Below, piece by piece: positions 50,418 through 58,972 of a stretch of 64,000 nucleotides of DNA. The DNA comes from Paenibacillus durus ATCC 35681. Its GTDB lineage: Bacteria > Bacillota > Bacilli > Paenibacillales > Paenibacillaceae. Every line of letters starts with the position of its first letter. Position 1 is the stretch's first letter. The position numbers and the translations under genes were made by a program. The stretch covers positions 2,170,001 to 2,234,000 of the forward strand of contig NZ_CP011114.1 in NCBI RefSeq assembly GCF_000993825.1. The letters run 5' to 3'. The notes under the pieces are model-generated. The model made no database searches and was not told the DNA's origin. It saw only the letters and a list, made by a program, of their open reading frames with translations.

Positions 50418-52985
50418 CTAGATTAACATGCTAATTTCATCATACTCAGGTGTTCCCTGAACTAATCGATTAACAAGTTTCTTTTTATTAATTGATATTA
50501 ACTTTCCGTCCTTGATATTCAATAAGTCTCTATGTTCTTTCGTTAATAAAGCAGAAACATGCCTAGAAAAGCCCATGTTTTGCAAATATACTGCAACAGT
50601 ATCCCTTGTACCGTACTCTAAAAAAACATTCCAGTTAGGTCCAGCTTTTTTCTCACCTAAAATAGAAACTAATATAGCATGGTAGTTATTAAAATATTTC
50701 TCTAATTTATATCTGACTACATTTTCAATATCTGAAATCAGATTATTTATTACTTTATTAATGTGACGTTTGCTTTTATTGAAAACTTCAAAAACTTGAA
50801 TATTGTTCTCATAAAACATTAATTTTTTATTATTTTTCTCGTAGAAACGGAGTGCTTCATTGATCATTTCACTCAGGCTTTGTCCATTTACCCACTGATT
50901 TACTAAAAGCCCGTAATATCTTAAAGAATTCTTATTGGCAATATCGTTTTTACTTTCGTTCACGTTCCAGTTGTACTTCTCATGCAAAAGTTCCAACGCA
51001 GTAACACAGTTGTTGTAATTAATTTCATGTGGAAGTTTAATTATCTCTTCAAATGCTTGATTTTCAAGAATAAATTCAAAAACATTATTTTGTTGTCTAA
51101 CCATAATAGATTGATTATTATTAAGAACATCTACTGGAATCTTTAAATCTTTTATGTTGTCTTGAGCCTTTAATAGTAAATCTAGTTTTCCATCATTAAT
51201 TAATTTCTTGATAATAGGGCTCTTGTAATCATTTCCACTGTCTATAGCATCAATACTAATAATATTCGCTATATATTTTAGGACTTCTTTTTCTGCTTCT
51301 GAAGATGTAATTTGTTTTGCTTGTAGTAACTGTTCAATATTTTTTTCGTTTTTATCTATTTGATGTGTAGCATTAATTTGTAGTTGTGTGGTTGACTTAC
51401 CAGTTAGTACAGTTGTATTTTTCCAATCCTTAGTTTCTTCACGGATACAAAATACATTTCCAAACAACTCATAATTCAATCTACCTGCACGACCTGCTAA
51501 ATTCCAAAAGTCGATCTTTGACATATTTGATTTATGTTTTTTGTTACTTAAAATAAATATATTTTTCGCTGGTAAATTCACACCTTCCAATAAGGTTGAT
51601 GTACAAAACAAATATTTAATTTTCCCTTCTTTGAAAAGTTTCTCAACTTTATTTCTTATCACTTGAGGTAAACTCCCAAAATGAAAAGCTACTCCGTGAG
51701 CTAAACAATCAGCTAAATAGTAATCTCTATGTATCATTTTTTTAGTTTCCAATATTAATTCATCTAGTTCATATTGACTTGGATTAGGTGTTTCCACTAA
51801 TTTATTGGGTAAAAATTTTAAAAATTCTTTTGCTTTATTTATTGTATTTTCAACTGAATTGCAATATATAACGTTAGAAGAAGATTGCCCAATATTATGT
51901 ATTAGCTCAAACGATGATGAATACTTACTAATAGAAACATCCTCAAAGTCATATTTACGCCCTTCATTATAGTAACTAACTATCCTACTTATTAAATCTA
52001 TAAAAAAGACATTTTGTGTAACAGGGGACTCAATAGTAGTAAATGTCTTTGTTGCAGATTTTTGAAATAATTCTAAAAATGTTTCTGGATTTGATACATT
52101 AGGAGAAGCAAAATATATTTTTAAGTCAGAGAATTTCTTCATGCTCTTCTCAATGGCTAAGTACATTGTAATGCTTCTATAGTCTTTTTCAGCAGCTAAT
52201 TTATGTGCCTCATCTACAAATAAATAATGTATTTTCGGATTTTCTTTACTTGAGATGTAGCTCAAAAGTCGTTCTGGAGTTAGAACAAAAATATATTTCT
52301 TCTCTGCGTTTTCTTCTTCAATTGTGACTATGGAGTTTGTTGTTACTTTATAATTATTATTGATAATTAGTTCTTTTAGATCCTCTTTAATTTCATAAGA
52401 AAATTGATTTATTAATGCTCTCGTTGGAACAATTATCACAAAGTTCCCTGCATCTTTTTTGGAGATTTTATCACGTATGAATGTTTTTATGATAAATGAC
52501 TTTCCCATTGAAGTGGGTCCAGAAAAACTATAGAAATTTGATTCTTTTATTTTTTCAAATAAATCAAACTGTGAATCTGTAAAATATTTGTTCTCAGCTC
52601 CTGGTATTTTCTGAATCGCTTTCTTCACAACAGACTCAATCTCTCTTACGAACGGAAGTTCCACATTATGATTTAGATTGTTTATAGCAGGGAAATTCCC
52701 TAGTCTACTTAATATTGCCGTAGAATATGTTTTAAAAATAGGATTACCTTTGTATACGGGGCTTAGAAAAGCAACAATTCTATACGCCATATTTCTACAG
52801 TCATTTAATGTTGAATTAGATAGAATATCACTAAATCTCAATAAGTGAACCAGTTCCTTTTCGCTAATAGTCACGGGACTATCGACCACTAGTTCTTTAG
52901 AAGCGATATTTTTTAACAATCGTTCGTATAGTTGATTAAAATAATCATCTATCATGACATCTCTAGACAGTTTGTCAAAAATCAT
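50418..52985 (-). CDS. hamB: HamB-type DEAH/Ski2-like helicase (Hachiman)
   Basis: An 855-residue superfamily 2 helicase. Walker A is GPTSMGKS at 156-163, motif Ia VPTRALINQF, motif II DEAH at about 258-261 (FVDEAHK), motif III YFASPNVSN, motif V LEGVNLPAKNIF and motif VI WNLAGRAGRLN. The C-terminal half is helical and large, like Ski2/Brr2-type helicases and HamB. Its start codon overlaps the hamA stop by 11 bases. With HamA it forms the two-gene Hachiman anti-phage system. Its base composition is strongly A+T-rich. Confidence 0.88.
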   Translation of the reverse strand: MIFDKLSRDVMIDDYFNQLYERLLKNIASKELVVDSPVTISEKELVHLLRFSDILSNSTLNDCRNMAYRIVAFLSPVYKGNPIFKTYSTAILSRLGNFPAINNLNHNVELPFVREIESVVKKAIQKIPGAENKYFTDSQFDLFEKIKESNFYSFSGPTSMGKSFIIKTFIRDKISKKDAGNFVIIVPTRALINQFSYEIKEDLKELIINNNYKVTTNSIVTIEEENAEKKYIFVLTPERLLSYISSKENPKIHYLFVDEAHKLAAEKDYRSITMYLAIEKSMKKFSDLKIYFASPNVSNPETFLELFQKSATKTFTTIESPVTQNVFFIDLISRIVSYYNEGRKYDFEDVSISKYSSSFELIHNIGQSSSNVIYCNSVENTINKAKEFLKFLPNKLVETPNPSQYELDELILETKKMIHRDYYLADCLAHGVAFHFGSLPQVIRNKVEKLFKEGKIKYLFCTSTLLEGVNLPAKNIFILSNKKHKSNMSKIDFWNLAGRAGRLNYELFGNVFCIREETKDWKNTTVLTGKSTTQLQINATHQIDKNEKNIEQLLQAKQITSSEAEKEVLKYIANIISIDAIDSGNDYKSPIIKKLINDGKLDLLLKAQDNIKDLKIPVDVLNNNQSIMVRQQNNVFEFILENQAFEEIIKLPHEINYNNCVTALELLHEKYNWNVNESKNDIANKNSLRYYGLLVNQWVNGQSLSEMINEALRFYEKNNKKLMFYENNIQVFEVFNKSKRHINKVINNLISDIENVVRYKLEKYFNNYHAILVSILGEKKAGPNWNVFLEYGTRDTVAVYLQNMGFSRHVSALLTKEHRDLLNIKDGKLISINKKKLVNRLVQGTPEYDEISMLI

Positions 52986-53949
52986 TAGTGGCCTCCATTA
53001 AATTTTTAATAATGCGCTTTCTAGTGTTGCTGATTTCAACAAATGGAAAGGCATAAACATAAAATGTAGTTCCATATAATTTATGCTCATCAATCTTCTT
53101 CTGTATATAACTGTATTGACTCTCAACTTCTAATTTAATTTTGGTTCGTATCATCTTCCTGAATTCGGAGTTACTTAGTTTCCGCGAGTCATCATCAACA
53201 GTGATTTCAAATCCAGCAAAAATCCCAAAAGCGTTATCTTTAAATATTTCATCTTCTCTGGCACTTGGCATAATTATTTTCTTTAAAACATTATAAAGAG
53301 CAGGTGAAATGCTTTCTTTTTCCAAATGAGTATTCAACAATCTTATTTCATCATGAATATTGTTTGTACTTCTATTTATGAAATCATTAATCGAGTTAAA
53401 AGCATCATATAAAGATCGTTGAAATGTTTTTTCTAACTTTGATTCTCCAAATATTAGTTGAAAATTATTTTTATCCACCTGTAAAACATGTACCCCATCA
53501 GATGCTTTTACGTAATCATTAGGTGAAGTTTTCAGCTCCATTTTTGTAAAAATCTTTGGTGCGCGTAAATGTGACTCTAAAAAGCAATAAAGCAGAACCT
53601 CACCTAGTTCTCCGTCGTTATTTTCCCACTTTCGTAATCTCTGAATTGCTTTTACGTATATTCCCTTATTATTTTTATATATTTCAAGTTCCTTTCGGGA
53701 TAAGCAATAGGTTACAATACAGTCGAAAAGTTTTTCCACTAATTCGGAATATACAAAAATATTATTTTCAATTTTAAGTGTATGGAGATTAATTTTGGTG
53801 TTATACCTATCCAATTCAAAACTCTGGATTTCATGATAAAACAAATCCAAAAAATTCTCATCCACATGAGGACTAAATTGATTAAGCAATACATCTACCT
53901 CCACAGTACTTCTGTTGGAATTATAATCAGGTCTGCCCAAAACAAACAC
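52975..53949 (-). CDS. hamA: HamA-type nuclease (Hachiman)
   Basis: A 324-residue protein of the HamA/DUF1837 group. Nuclease-like residues occur in order: GE at 116-117 (DGELGEVLLYCF), KMELKT near 137-141, D151 in ASDGVHVL, and E169-x-K171 in FGESKLE. This is a PD-(D/E)xK-type arrangement as known for HamA. The GTG start at 53949 has a weak ribosome site, and the frame is open for about 15 codons upstream without a better start. It is the first gene of the four-gene operon, with hamB overlapping by 11 bases. Together HamAB degrades DNA after phage sensing. Confidence 0.85.
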   Translation of the reverse strand: MFVLGRPDYNSNRSTVEVDVLLNQFSPHVDENFLDLFYHEIQSFELDRYNTKINLHTLKIENNIFVYSELVEKLFDCIVTYCLSRKELEIYKNNKGIYVKAIQRLRKWENNDGELGEVLLYCFLESHLRAPKIFTKMELKTSPNDYVKASDGVHVLQVDKNNFQLIFGESKLEKTFQRSLYDAFNSINDFINRSTNNIHDEIRLLNTHLEKESISPALYNVLKKIIMPSAREDEIFKDNAFGIFAGFEITVDDDSRKLSNSEFRKMIRTKIKLEVESQYSYIQKKIDEHKLYGTTFYVYAFPFVEISNTRKRIIKNLMEATNDF

Positions 53950-54068
53950 ATATTTACAACATTCGCCAAATGACTCTATATTCCTTCCAAATACCTACTT
54001 AAAATAAATTATTTTCGCAACTTTTGGCCCACTTCTCTTTATTTTAAAATTTCATATGTTTAAATATA

Positions 54069-54101
54069 CAAAAGAGCTTCTGGTGGCTATACCCAGAAGC
54101 G
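54069..54101 (-). terminator. Terminator of the recombinase pseudogene
   Basis: GCTTCTGG pairs with CCAGAAGC, followed on the minus strand by TCTTTTG. It lies between the recombinase remnant and hamA. Confidence 0.55.
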
Positions 54102-54126
54102 ACTTTTATGGCTGATTTTCAATATA

Positions 54127-55631
54127 TTATTTATAACAAATCGTCAACTCCACCCTATCCCCTTCCCGATCATACACAGTCCGCTCCACCAACTTCTTTA
54201 ACGCCCGATTCTTCTCTTCACTCGTCATCGAGGCACCCCACAATTCCCTAAACTGCCCCATCCGCTCGTATATCTGCTCAACAGTCGGATAATTCCTCTC
54301 ATCTACTACAACCTTCCGTATATCCCTCAACTCTTCCTCCAACTTCTGTATCTGCCTTGACCGGATAGCTTTACGCTCCAAAAATACTTGCTTCGTTATC
54401 ATGTCCTCTTCATACGATTCATGCAGCTTGTCCAGCGCCCGCTTCTGCTTTTTCAATTCCTGCTCTTTGACCTCGATGATCACCTGAGTATCATTAAAAC
54501 GACTGCCATGCATTTCAATCTCCCGCAGAATGTTTGGGTCTACATGGATAATCCGATCATACAAAGCATTGAAAAAATCAACATCCATTACCTTGCCGCG
54601 CTACTCACATTTGCTGCCATCTTTATACTGGTGATAGCACAATGCACTCCAATGCTGCCCTTGCTTCTTATTCTCACCTACTCGGAACCTCATCCGGGAA
54701 CCACATTTCTCTCAATACAGCAAGCCTGACAAAGGAAAAATGTTACGCCTTGAATTTGGGTTCAACATGCGATTCTTAAGCAGCCGCTCCATAATCGCTT
54801 CATGTTCTTCCTGCGTTTTCAGCTTTTCATGTGTTCCCATGACTTTAATCCGTTCTTCTTCGGGTACAAGCTCCACCTGACCACGCTTGGAGCGGGTTTT
54901 GCCATAAGTGATGTAACCCATATGGATTTCACTAGCCAGTAAACGTTGCACCGTAATGTTCGACCAGCCCTTGTTCTTTCCATCAGGCTTAATGTTATAT
55001 GGTGTCGGTATCTTGTTATCCGCCAACCAAATGGCAATATGACCAAGGTTGGTTCCATTAAGATACTTCTCGACAATCGCCCGAAAAATCGAACGCTTCG
55101 TTTCATCGACCAGTACCGACCTTGTATTCTTATCATAGTTGTAAGGAAACGGAGGTTTGCCATTCGTCCACATGCCTTTCTTTGCACCAGCCCCTTTTCC
55201 CTGCTTCATTCTTCGCTTAATCGTTTTGTATTCCATCCGGGCAAAAATGGACATGAAATCAAATGATACATCGTCATTATCCAATTCCAAATCATAAATC
55301 TTGCTCGGTGTGATAATAACCGTCTCGGAGTTCAAAAACGTATCTTTAATGAGTGCCCAATCCTTATTTTCTCCACGCCCTAAACGGTCAATATCCATGA
55401 CCACTACGCCATCATAGAGCTGGTCTTCAACATGCCGAAGTAACTTGCATTTCTTTCCGGGACTCGATCTTTTCCCCAGAGGCCACTTCTTCATATAGCC
55501 TATAGGTCCAATTTCGACTCCACCAAGGCCAGAAGGGTATCCCTGTGCTTCGAGAGAACATCTTCAAATTCACTATCGTCTCGTGATTTTCTTAAATAGA
55601 CGGCTACGTGCTTAATTGTTTTGCTTTCCAT
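54127..55631 (-). pseudogene. Large serine recombinase, degraded
   Basis: Three minus-strand pieces belong to one site-specific recombinase. The N-terminal piece (ATG 55631, GAGGAACTT before it) has HVAVYLRKSRDDSEFED with the catalytic serine, and stops at 55500. The middle piece, ending at 54712, has GVVVMDIDRLGR, then the recombinase domain and SGLLY, where the frame hits TGA in place of the zinc-ribbon Cys. The next stretch continues as EKCGSRMRFRVGENK and meets TAG after SKCE. The C-terminal coiled coil (54127-54588) is in frame with that. At least two nonsense changes and two frameshifts are needed, so it is inactive. It probably once mobilised the island. Confidence 0.85.
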
Positions 55632-55746
55632 AAGTTCCTCTACTCCAAACGTGTTAATATTTTGCCGCCTTACAAATAGAATGTTGAGCATTTTTGATGA
55701 CACATTATCGAAAATGACAACTATAGAATTTTGGAGGCGTACCCCA

Positions 55747-55920
55747 ATGAAAAAATGTGAATATGTTATCAAAGAAATCAATCAACCATCTGGCAAAGCG
55801 TCGCAGCAGTTTCATGAGCATGTTGCCGAGATATTGAGCCGAACTGTCCAAGCCGAGGCCGAGATAGACATACCTCTCCCCAAACTGCATCATTCTACGC
55901 AAGACAAACAGAAAACTTAA
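55747..55920 (+). CDS. Small hypothetical protein, 57 residues
   Basis: ATG 55747 has TTGGAGG about 10 bases upstream, and the gene ends just before a strong terminator. The product is soluble and charged (EINQPSGKASQQFHEHVAEI), with a helical middle and a short C-terminal tail rich in His, Gln and Lys. No family is recognised. It is divergent from the recombinase pseudogene and may be a passenger gene of the same element. Confidence 0.6.
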   Translation: MKKCEYVIKEINQPSGKASQQFHEHVAEILSRTVQAEAEIDIPLPKLHHSTQDKQKT

Positions 55921-55928
55921 CAAAATAA

Positions 55929-55976
55929 AAACAAGCCGGAGCGCAGACCTAACCTCGCTCCGGCTTGTTCTATTTC
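55929..55976. terminator. Strong bidirectional terminator
   Basis: ACAAGCCGGAGCG (55931-55943) pairs with CGCTCCGGCTTGT (55956-55968), a perfect 13-bp stem. T-rich tails follow on both strands. Confidence 0.8.
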
Positions 55977-56296
55977 AGGTTATTTTGAATGAACTCCCGT
56001 TCTGACTTTTTCAGATACCTTAGTGAATTCTTGAAGGAATACAGGTACATGGAACGAAGCATTCTCAGCTTCTCGACTGAGCCGTCCGCAATCACTTGCT
56101 TAATGGCCGGAATCATTTGGCTGTTCGTAACTCCAAATTTCCCCGACTTTACAATATCTCCAATGTCAAGCGGCCTCTCTTCTTTGCCCTCATTCAGTTC
56201 TTGTTGTGACTCTTGTGAATTTGCTTCATTTAATATCGCTTCCGGCTGTGCCGCAACTTTATAAAATGGGATCGAATTACGACAACAAATGTTCTG
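55970..56296 (-). pseudogene. 5'-truncated coding sequence, unknown protein
   Basis: A clearly protein-like frame runs from just after a TGA near 56297 to the TAG at 55970-55972, with no ATG, GTG or TTG that could start it near the beginning. The residues include NEANSQESQQELNEGKEERP, then IGDIVKSGKFGVTNSQMIPA, then VEKLRMLRSMYLYSFKNSL, an acidic linker followed by a basic helical end. It ends on the strong terminator. This looks like the last ~105 codons of a larger gene whose front is lost. No family is recognised. Confidence 0.6.
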
Positions 56297-56363
56297 ATTT
56301 CAACAGAAAAAAACTCCCACCAACATCGGCGGAAGCTTCTAAAATTGATTCTCACGAACATCC

Positions 56364-56452
56364 CATCAATGAGAGGTTCGTGTGTGTTACCAACATCAGC
56401 TACACCCAACAGGTAAAAAGACGGGCTTGTTATCGCGTTTGGCGCCCTCAAA
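56364..56452. repeat. Right copy of the diverged repeat flanking the defence island
   Basis: About 89 bases similar to 48739-48825 in direct orientation. The two copies bracket hamAB, darT, the NADAR gene, the recombinase remnant and the truncated CDS. Confidence 0.7.
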
Positions 56453-56455
56453 AGA
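56399..56455 (-). pseudogene. Second fragment of a YyaL/DUF255-type gene
   Basis: The minus strand reads SFEGAKRDNKPVFLPVGCS and then stops. It corresponds to the EAFEKAKRENKPIFLSIGYS segment of YyaL-family proteins. It is shorter than the left copy and also lacks the CxxC region. Confidence 0.6.
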
Positions 56456-56459
56456 GGGT

Positions 56460-56489
56460 GCGGGGCAACATTCAATGCTGTTACCCCGC
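56460..56489 (-). terminator. Possible terminator of the secreted-protein gene
   Basis: GCGGGGCAACA pairs with TGTTACCCCGC (one mismatch). The T-tract on the minus strand is poor, so the call is tentative. Confidence 0.4.
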
Positions 56490-56553
56490 TCCATTTAGAG
56501 TATAAGTTCAGTAGCGTAGTTGCCGGCAGCGTAACACGCAGATCCGACTCGAA

Positions 56554-58119
56554 TTACTGGACAGGAACGTCTGCTATCGTTACAGCCTCGGTGTATTTAG
56601 CTGTACCGCTCAATCTCAACCGCATATTGGCTGCGCCGGTTACGCTCGGATTGATGGTTACCGTTAATATCTTGGAGGCGACACCGCTTGAATTGGCCGT
56701 CAGCGAGAAGGTTGAGCTGTAGCCATAGGATGACGGCCACGAACCGTCGCTGTTCTTAACCTTCGCGACTTGCGTCCCTGTACTGGTGTATACTCCGAGG
56801 CTGTAGCCGGAGGTCGTCGAGTTGGCCGTCAGACCGGTAACAATCACTTCCACCTGGAACTCATAATGGTTCGGGAGCGTCGCTTGATGGTTGAACGCAT
56901 AAGTTGGCGTCGTAGTGGAGGTCGAGCTAGCACCATAAGAGCCGACCTTGAACGTGGAAGGATCATACCATTTGTACCCGGCAGCCGGCGATGCCCACGG
57001 CTCTGTCACCGGCTCCGTGGAGCTGGCGGGCGCTTCCCAGCTGTACAACGGAGTTGCCGTATCCAGTGTAAGCCCAGGTACCGAGGAGAGAGTTGTATAG
57101 CTCTCCGGCGTCGCGAGCCAGTTGACCATGTTGATCAAGAGAGTGGCGTCGTTCGCTTCCCCATAGCCGTTGTACGTCGTTTTGGTGCCGCCCGTCTCTT
57201 CTTTCTTATACTTAGGTGAAGCGTCTTCGACCGGGGAGGAATCTCCAATAAAGCCCGCTTTGCCGGCGCTAACCTTGGCTACGGCGACAAACGGCCCTTC
57301 CGCAACCCCGCCGCCGTTATAAACTCCGGCATCCACTGCGCTCGGCCAGGCGGCAGCCGTCGTCGGAACATAGACGATTCCCTTCGCCTTCGCCGGGTCG
57401 GTAATGGCGAGCGTTGAACCGGCGTGGACGGCAACGGTGGATACCCCGCTTGTAATATTGAACGCTTGCGACGGCGTCACGATATTATTGGCTGTCACGT
57501 CGCCAAGCGCGTTGTAGCGGAATCGGACACCGAAGTTGGAAGACAGCCAGTCCGCGCTGGCGACCCCGGACATAGCGGACGAAGCGGCTTCCTCCGTACT
57601 CATGCCGAGCGCAGGATTCGCCCAGGCTCCCCGCCGATAGCCGTTGAAGACCTCCGATGCGTCCCAACGGTTTTTGTTCCGGTCTGCGTTGTAATGATCG
57701 CTGATGAAGAAAATGCTCCCGCCTCCCTGTACATAGTTGAGCAGAGCGGTCTGCTCCGATGTCTTGTAAGGGATATTAGCTTCCGGAATGACGAATACAT
57801 CGTAGCCGGACAGATCCGACAAGGTGATCGTCGTGCTCTTGCGAAGCTCCTTAACATAATAGCCTTCGGCCGCCAATCCGTTGGCGAAATCCGAGAAGCC
57901 GCCGTCGATGACCCAATCCGCCGCGCCTGCGGTCTGCGCATGTGTATTGTCGAACAGAACCTTCTTACCGTTCGCGGCGGCCGGGGTGATGCTGGGCGCC
58001 AGATCGGACGGTCCTTCCGCATTGACCTGCTGCGACGGAATCCCTAATGCCGACGCCAGCACAGCGGCAATCGCCAGGCTCGTCCAGGTTTTGCGCAGCC
58101 GCAGGAAGCTTTGAAACAT
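56554..58119 (-). CDS. Secreted protein with a GATase/ThuA-like domain
   Basis: About 521 residues. ATG 58119 is 7 bases after GGAGGA. The in-frame ATG 58125 is too close. A signal peptide ends near VNA-EG. Residues 40-330 have the alternating pattern of a flavodoxin/GATase-like fold (KVLFDNTHAQTAGAADWVID, GYDVFVIPEANIPYK, GGGSIFFISDHYN and DDSS-like turns). This is seen in secreted proteins found next to or fused with nucleases. The C-terminal 150 residues are Ser/Thr/Gly-rich beta-sandwich-like sequence. It is an extracellular protein of uncertain function, possibly nucleic-acid or glycan binding. It is monocistronic. Confidence 0.78.
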   Translation of the reverse strand: MFQSFLRLRKTWTSLAIAAVLASALGIPSQQVNAEGPSDLAPSITPAAANGKKVLFDNTHAQTAGAADWVIDGGFSDFANGLAAEGYYVKELRKSTTITLSDLSGYDVFVIPEANIPYKTSEQTALLNYVQGGGSIFFISDHYNADRNKNRWDASEVFNGYRRGAWANPALGMSTEEAASSAMSGVASADWLSSNFGVRFRYNALGDVTANNIVTPSQAFNITSGVSTVAVHAGSTLAITDPAKAKGIVYVPTTAAAWPSAVDAGVYNGGGVAEGPFVAVAKVSAGKAGFIGDSSPVEDASPKYKKEETGGTKTTYNGYGEANDATLLINMVNWLATPESYTTLSSVPGLTLDTATPLYSWEAPASSTEPVTEPWASPAAGYKWYDPSTFKVGSYGASSTSTTTPTYAFNHQATLPNHYEFQVEVIVTGLTANSTTSGYSLGVYTSTGTQVAKVKNSDGSWPSSYGYSSTFSLTANSSGVASKILTVTINPSVTGAANMRLRLSGTAKYTEAVTIADVPVQ

Positions 58120-58299
58120 ATTCATTCCTCCACTCTCTTCATTGGATTTGACCATGAATGGCCGCTATTAGAATAGCATAGGAGATTTTGGAATAGAATA
58201 TAGATTTGATATATTTTACAATTTTCAAACATTTTTGATGTGTGGACAACAAAACAACCGGATGATTAGATCCGGCACCTGTTATAATAAGAGGCATAC

Positions 58300-58340
58300 A
58301 CGCTGCTGATTTGGACACGGCTCCGGGATTGGCTGAAGCT
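58300..58340 (+). repeat. 41-base patch homologous to the tetR gene at 42656-42696
   Basis: ACGCTGC-T-GATTTGGACA, then CTCCGGGATTGGCTGAAGCT, matches the TetR coding sequence except at about four positions. The 20-base right part is identical. It lies in the leader of the HD hydrolase gene. Confidence 0.7.
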
Positions 58341-58357
58341 ATATATAGAGGGGATTT

Positions 58358-58972
58358 ATGATGAACAAAGAACTCGTTTTGGAGAAGACTAAACAATTTG
58401 TAAAAGGAAGGCTGGAAGGCGAAGGTTCAGGACATGATTGGTGGCATATTGTCAGAGTCTATAATAATGCTGCTGATATTGCTAAACAAACAAAAGAAGC
58501 GGATTGTTTTATTGTTGAATTGGGAGCTTTGCTTCATGATATAGCTGACCATAAATTTGGATACACTGACGATGATCGAAGAAGAATGATTTCAGATTTC
58601 TTAGGTGGATTGGAAGTTTCTCAAGAAATTATTGAAGCGGTAGTATACATAGCGAATAACATTTCTTTTAAAGGTGGAGCTAATAAACATAAATTATCTA
58701 CAATCGAAGCAAAAATTGTTCAAGATGCCGATAGACTTGACGCCATTGGAGCGATGGGTATAGGCAGAGCATTTACTTATGGTGGACATGTCCATAGACC
58801 CATGTATAATCCGTCATTGAACAATGATACGATCAGTCATTTCTACGAAAAATTACTATTATTAAAGGATTTGATGAATACAGAAATTGGAGCACAGAAA
58901 GCTCAAAGAAGGCATGACATTATGGTAGAGTTCTTAAATCATTTCTATGCAGAATGGAACGGAGAAATTTGA
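58358..58972 (+). CDS. HD-domain phosphohydrolase (YedJ-like)
   Basis: A 204-residue metal-dependent phosphohydrolase. The HD motif set is present: GHDWWHIVRVYNNA (first His), ELGALLHDIADHKFG (HD), and DRLDAIGAMGIGRAF (Asp). This matches YedJ/YpgQ-type enzymes active on nucleotides. ATG 58358, or 58361, follows GAGGGG. Its 3' end overlaps the convergent histidine kinase gene by 28 bases. Its substrate is not known. Confidence 0.92.
   Translation: MMNKELVLEKTKQFVKGRLEGEGSGHDWWHIVRVYNNAADIAKQTKEADCFIVELGALLHDIADHKFGYTDDDRRRMISDFLGGLEVSQEIIEAVVYIANNISFKGGANKHKLSTIEAKIVQDADRLDAIGAMGIGRAFTYGGHVHRPMYNPSLNNDTISHFYEKLLLLKDLMNTEIGAQKAQRRHDIMVEFLNHFYAEWNGEI

Noticed and set aside
57424..58047. 207-residue plus-strand frame opposite the secreted-protein gene
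   Set aside because: Antisense shadow. The minus-strand frame has a signal peptide and a good ribosome site.
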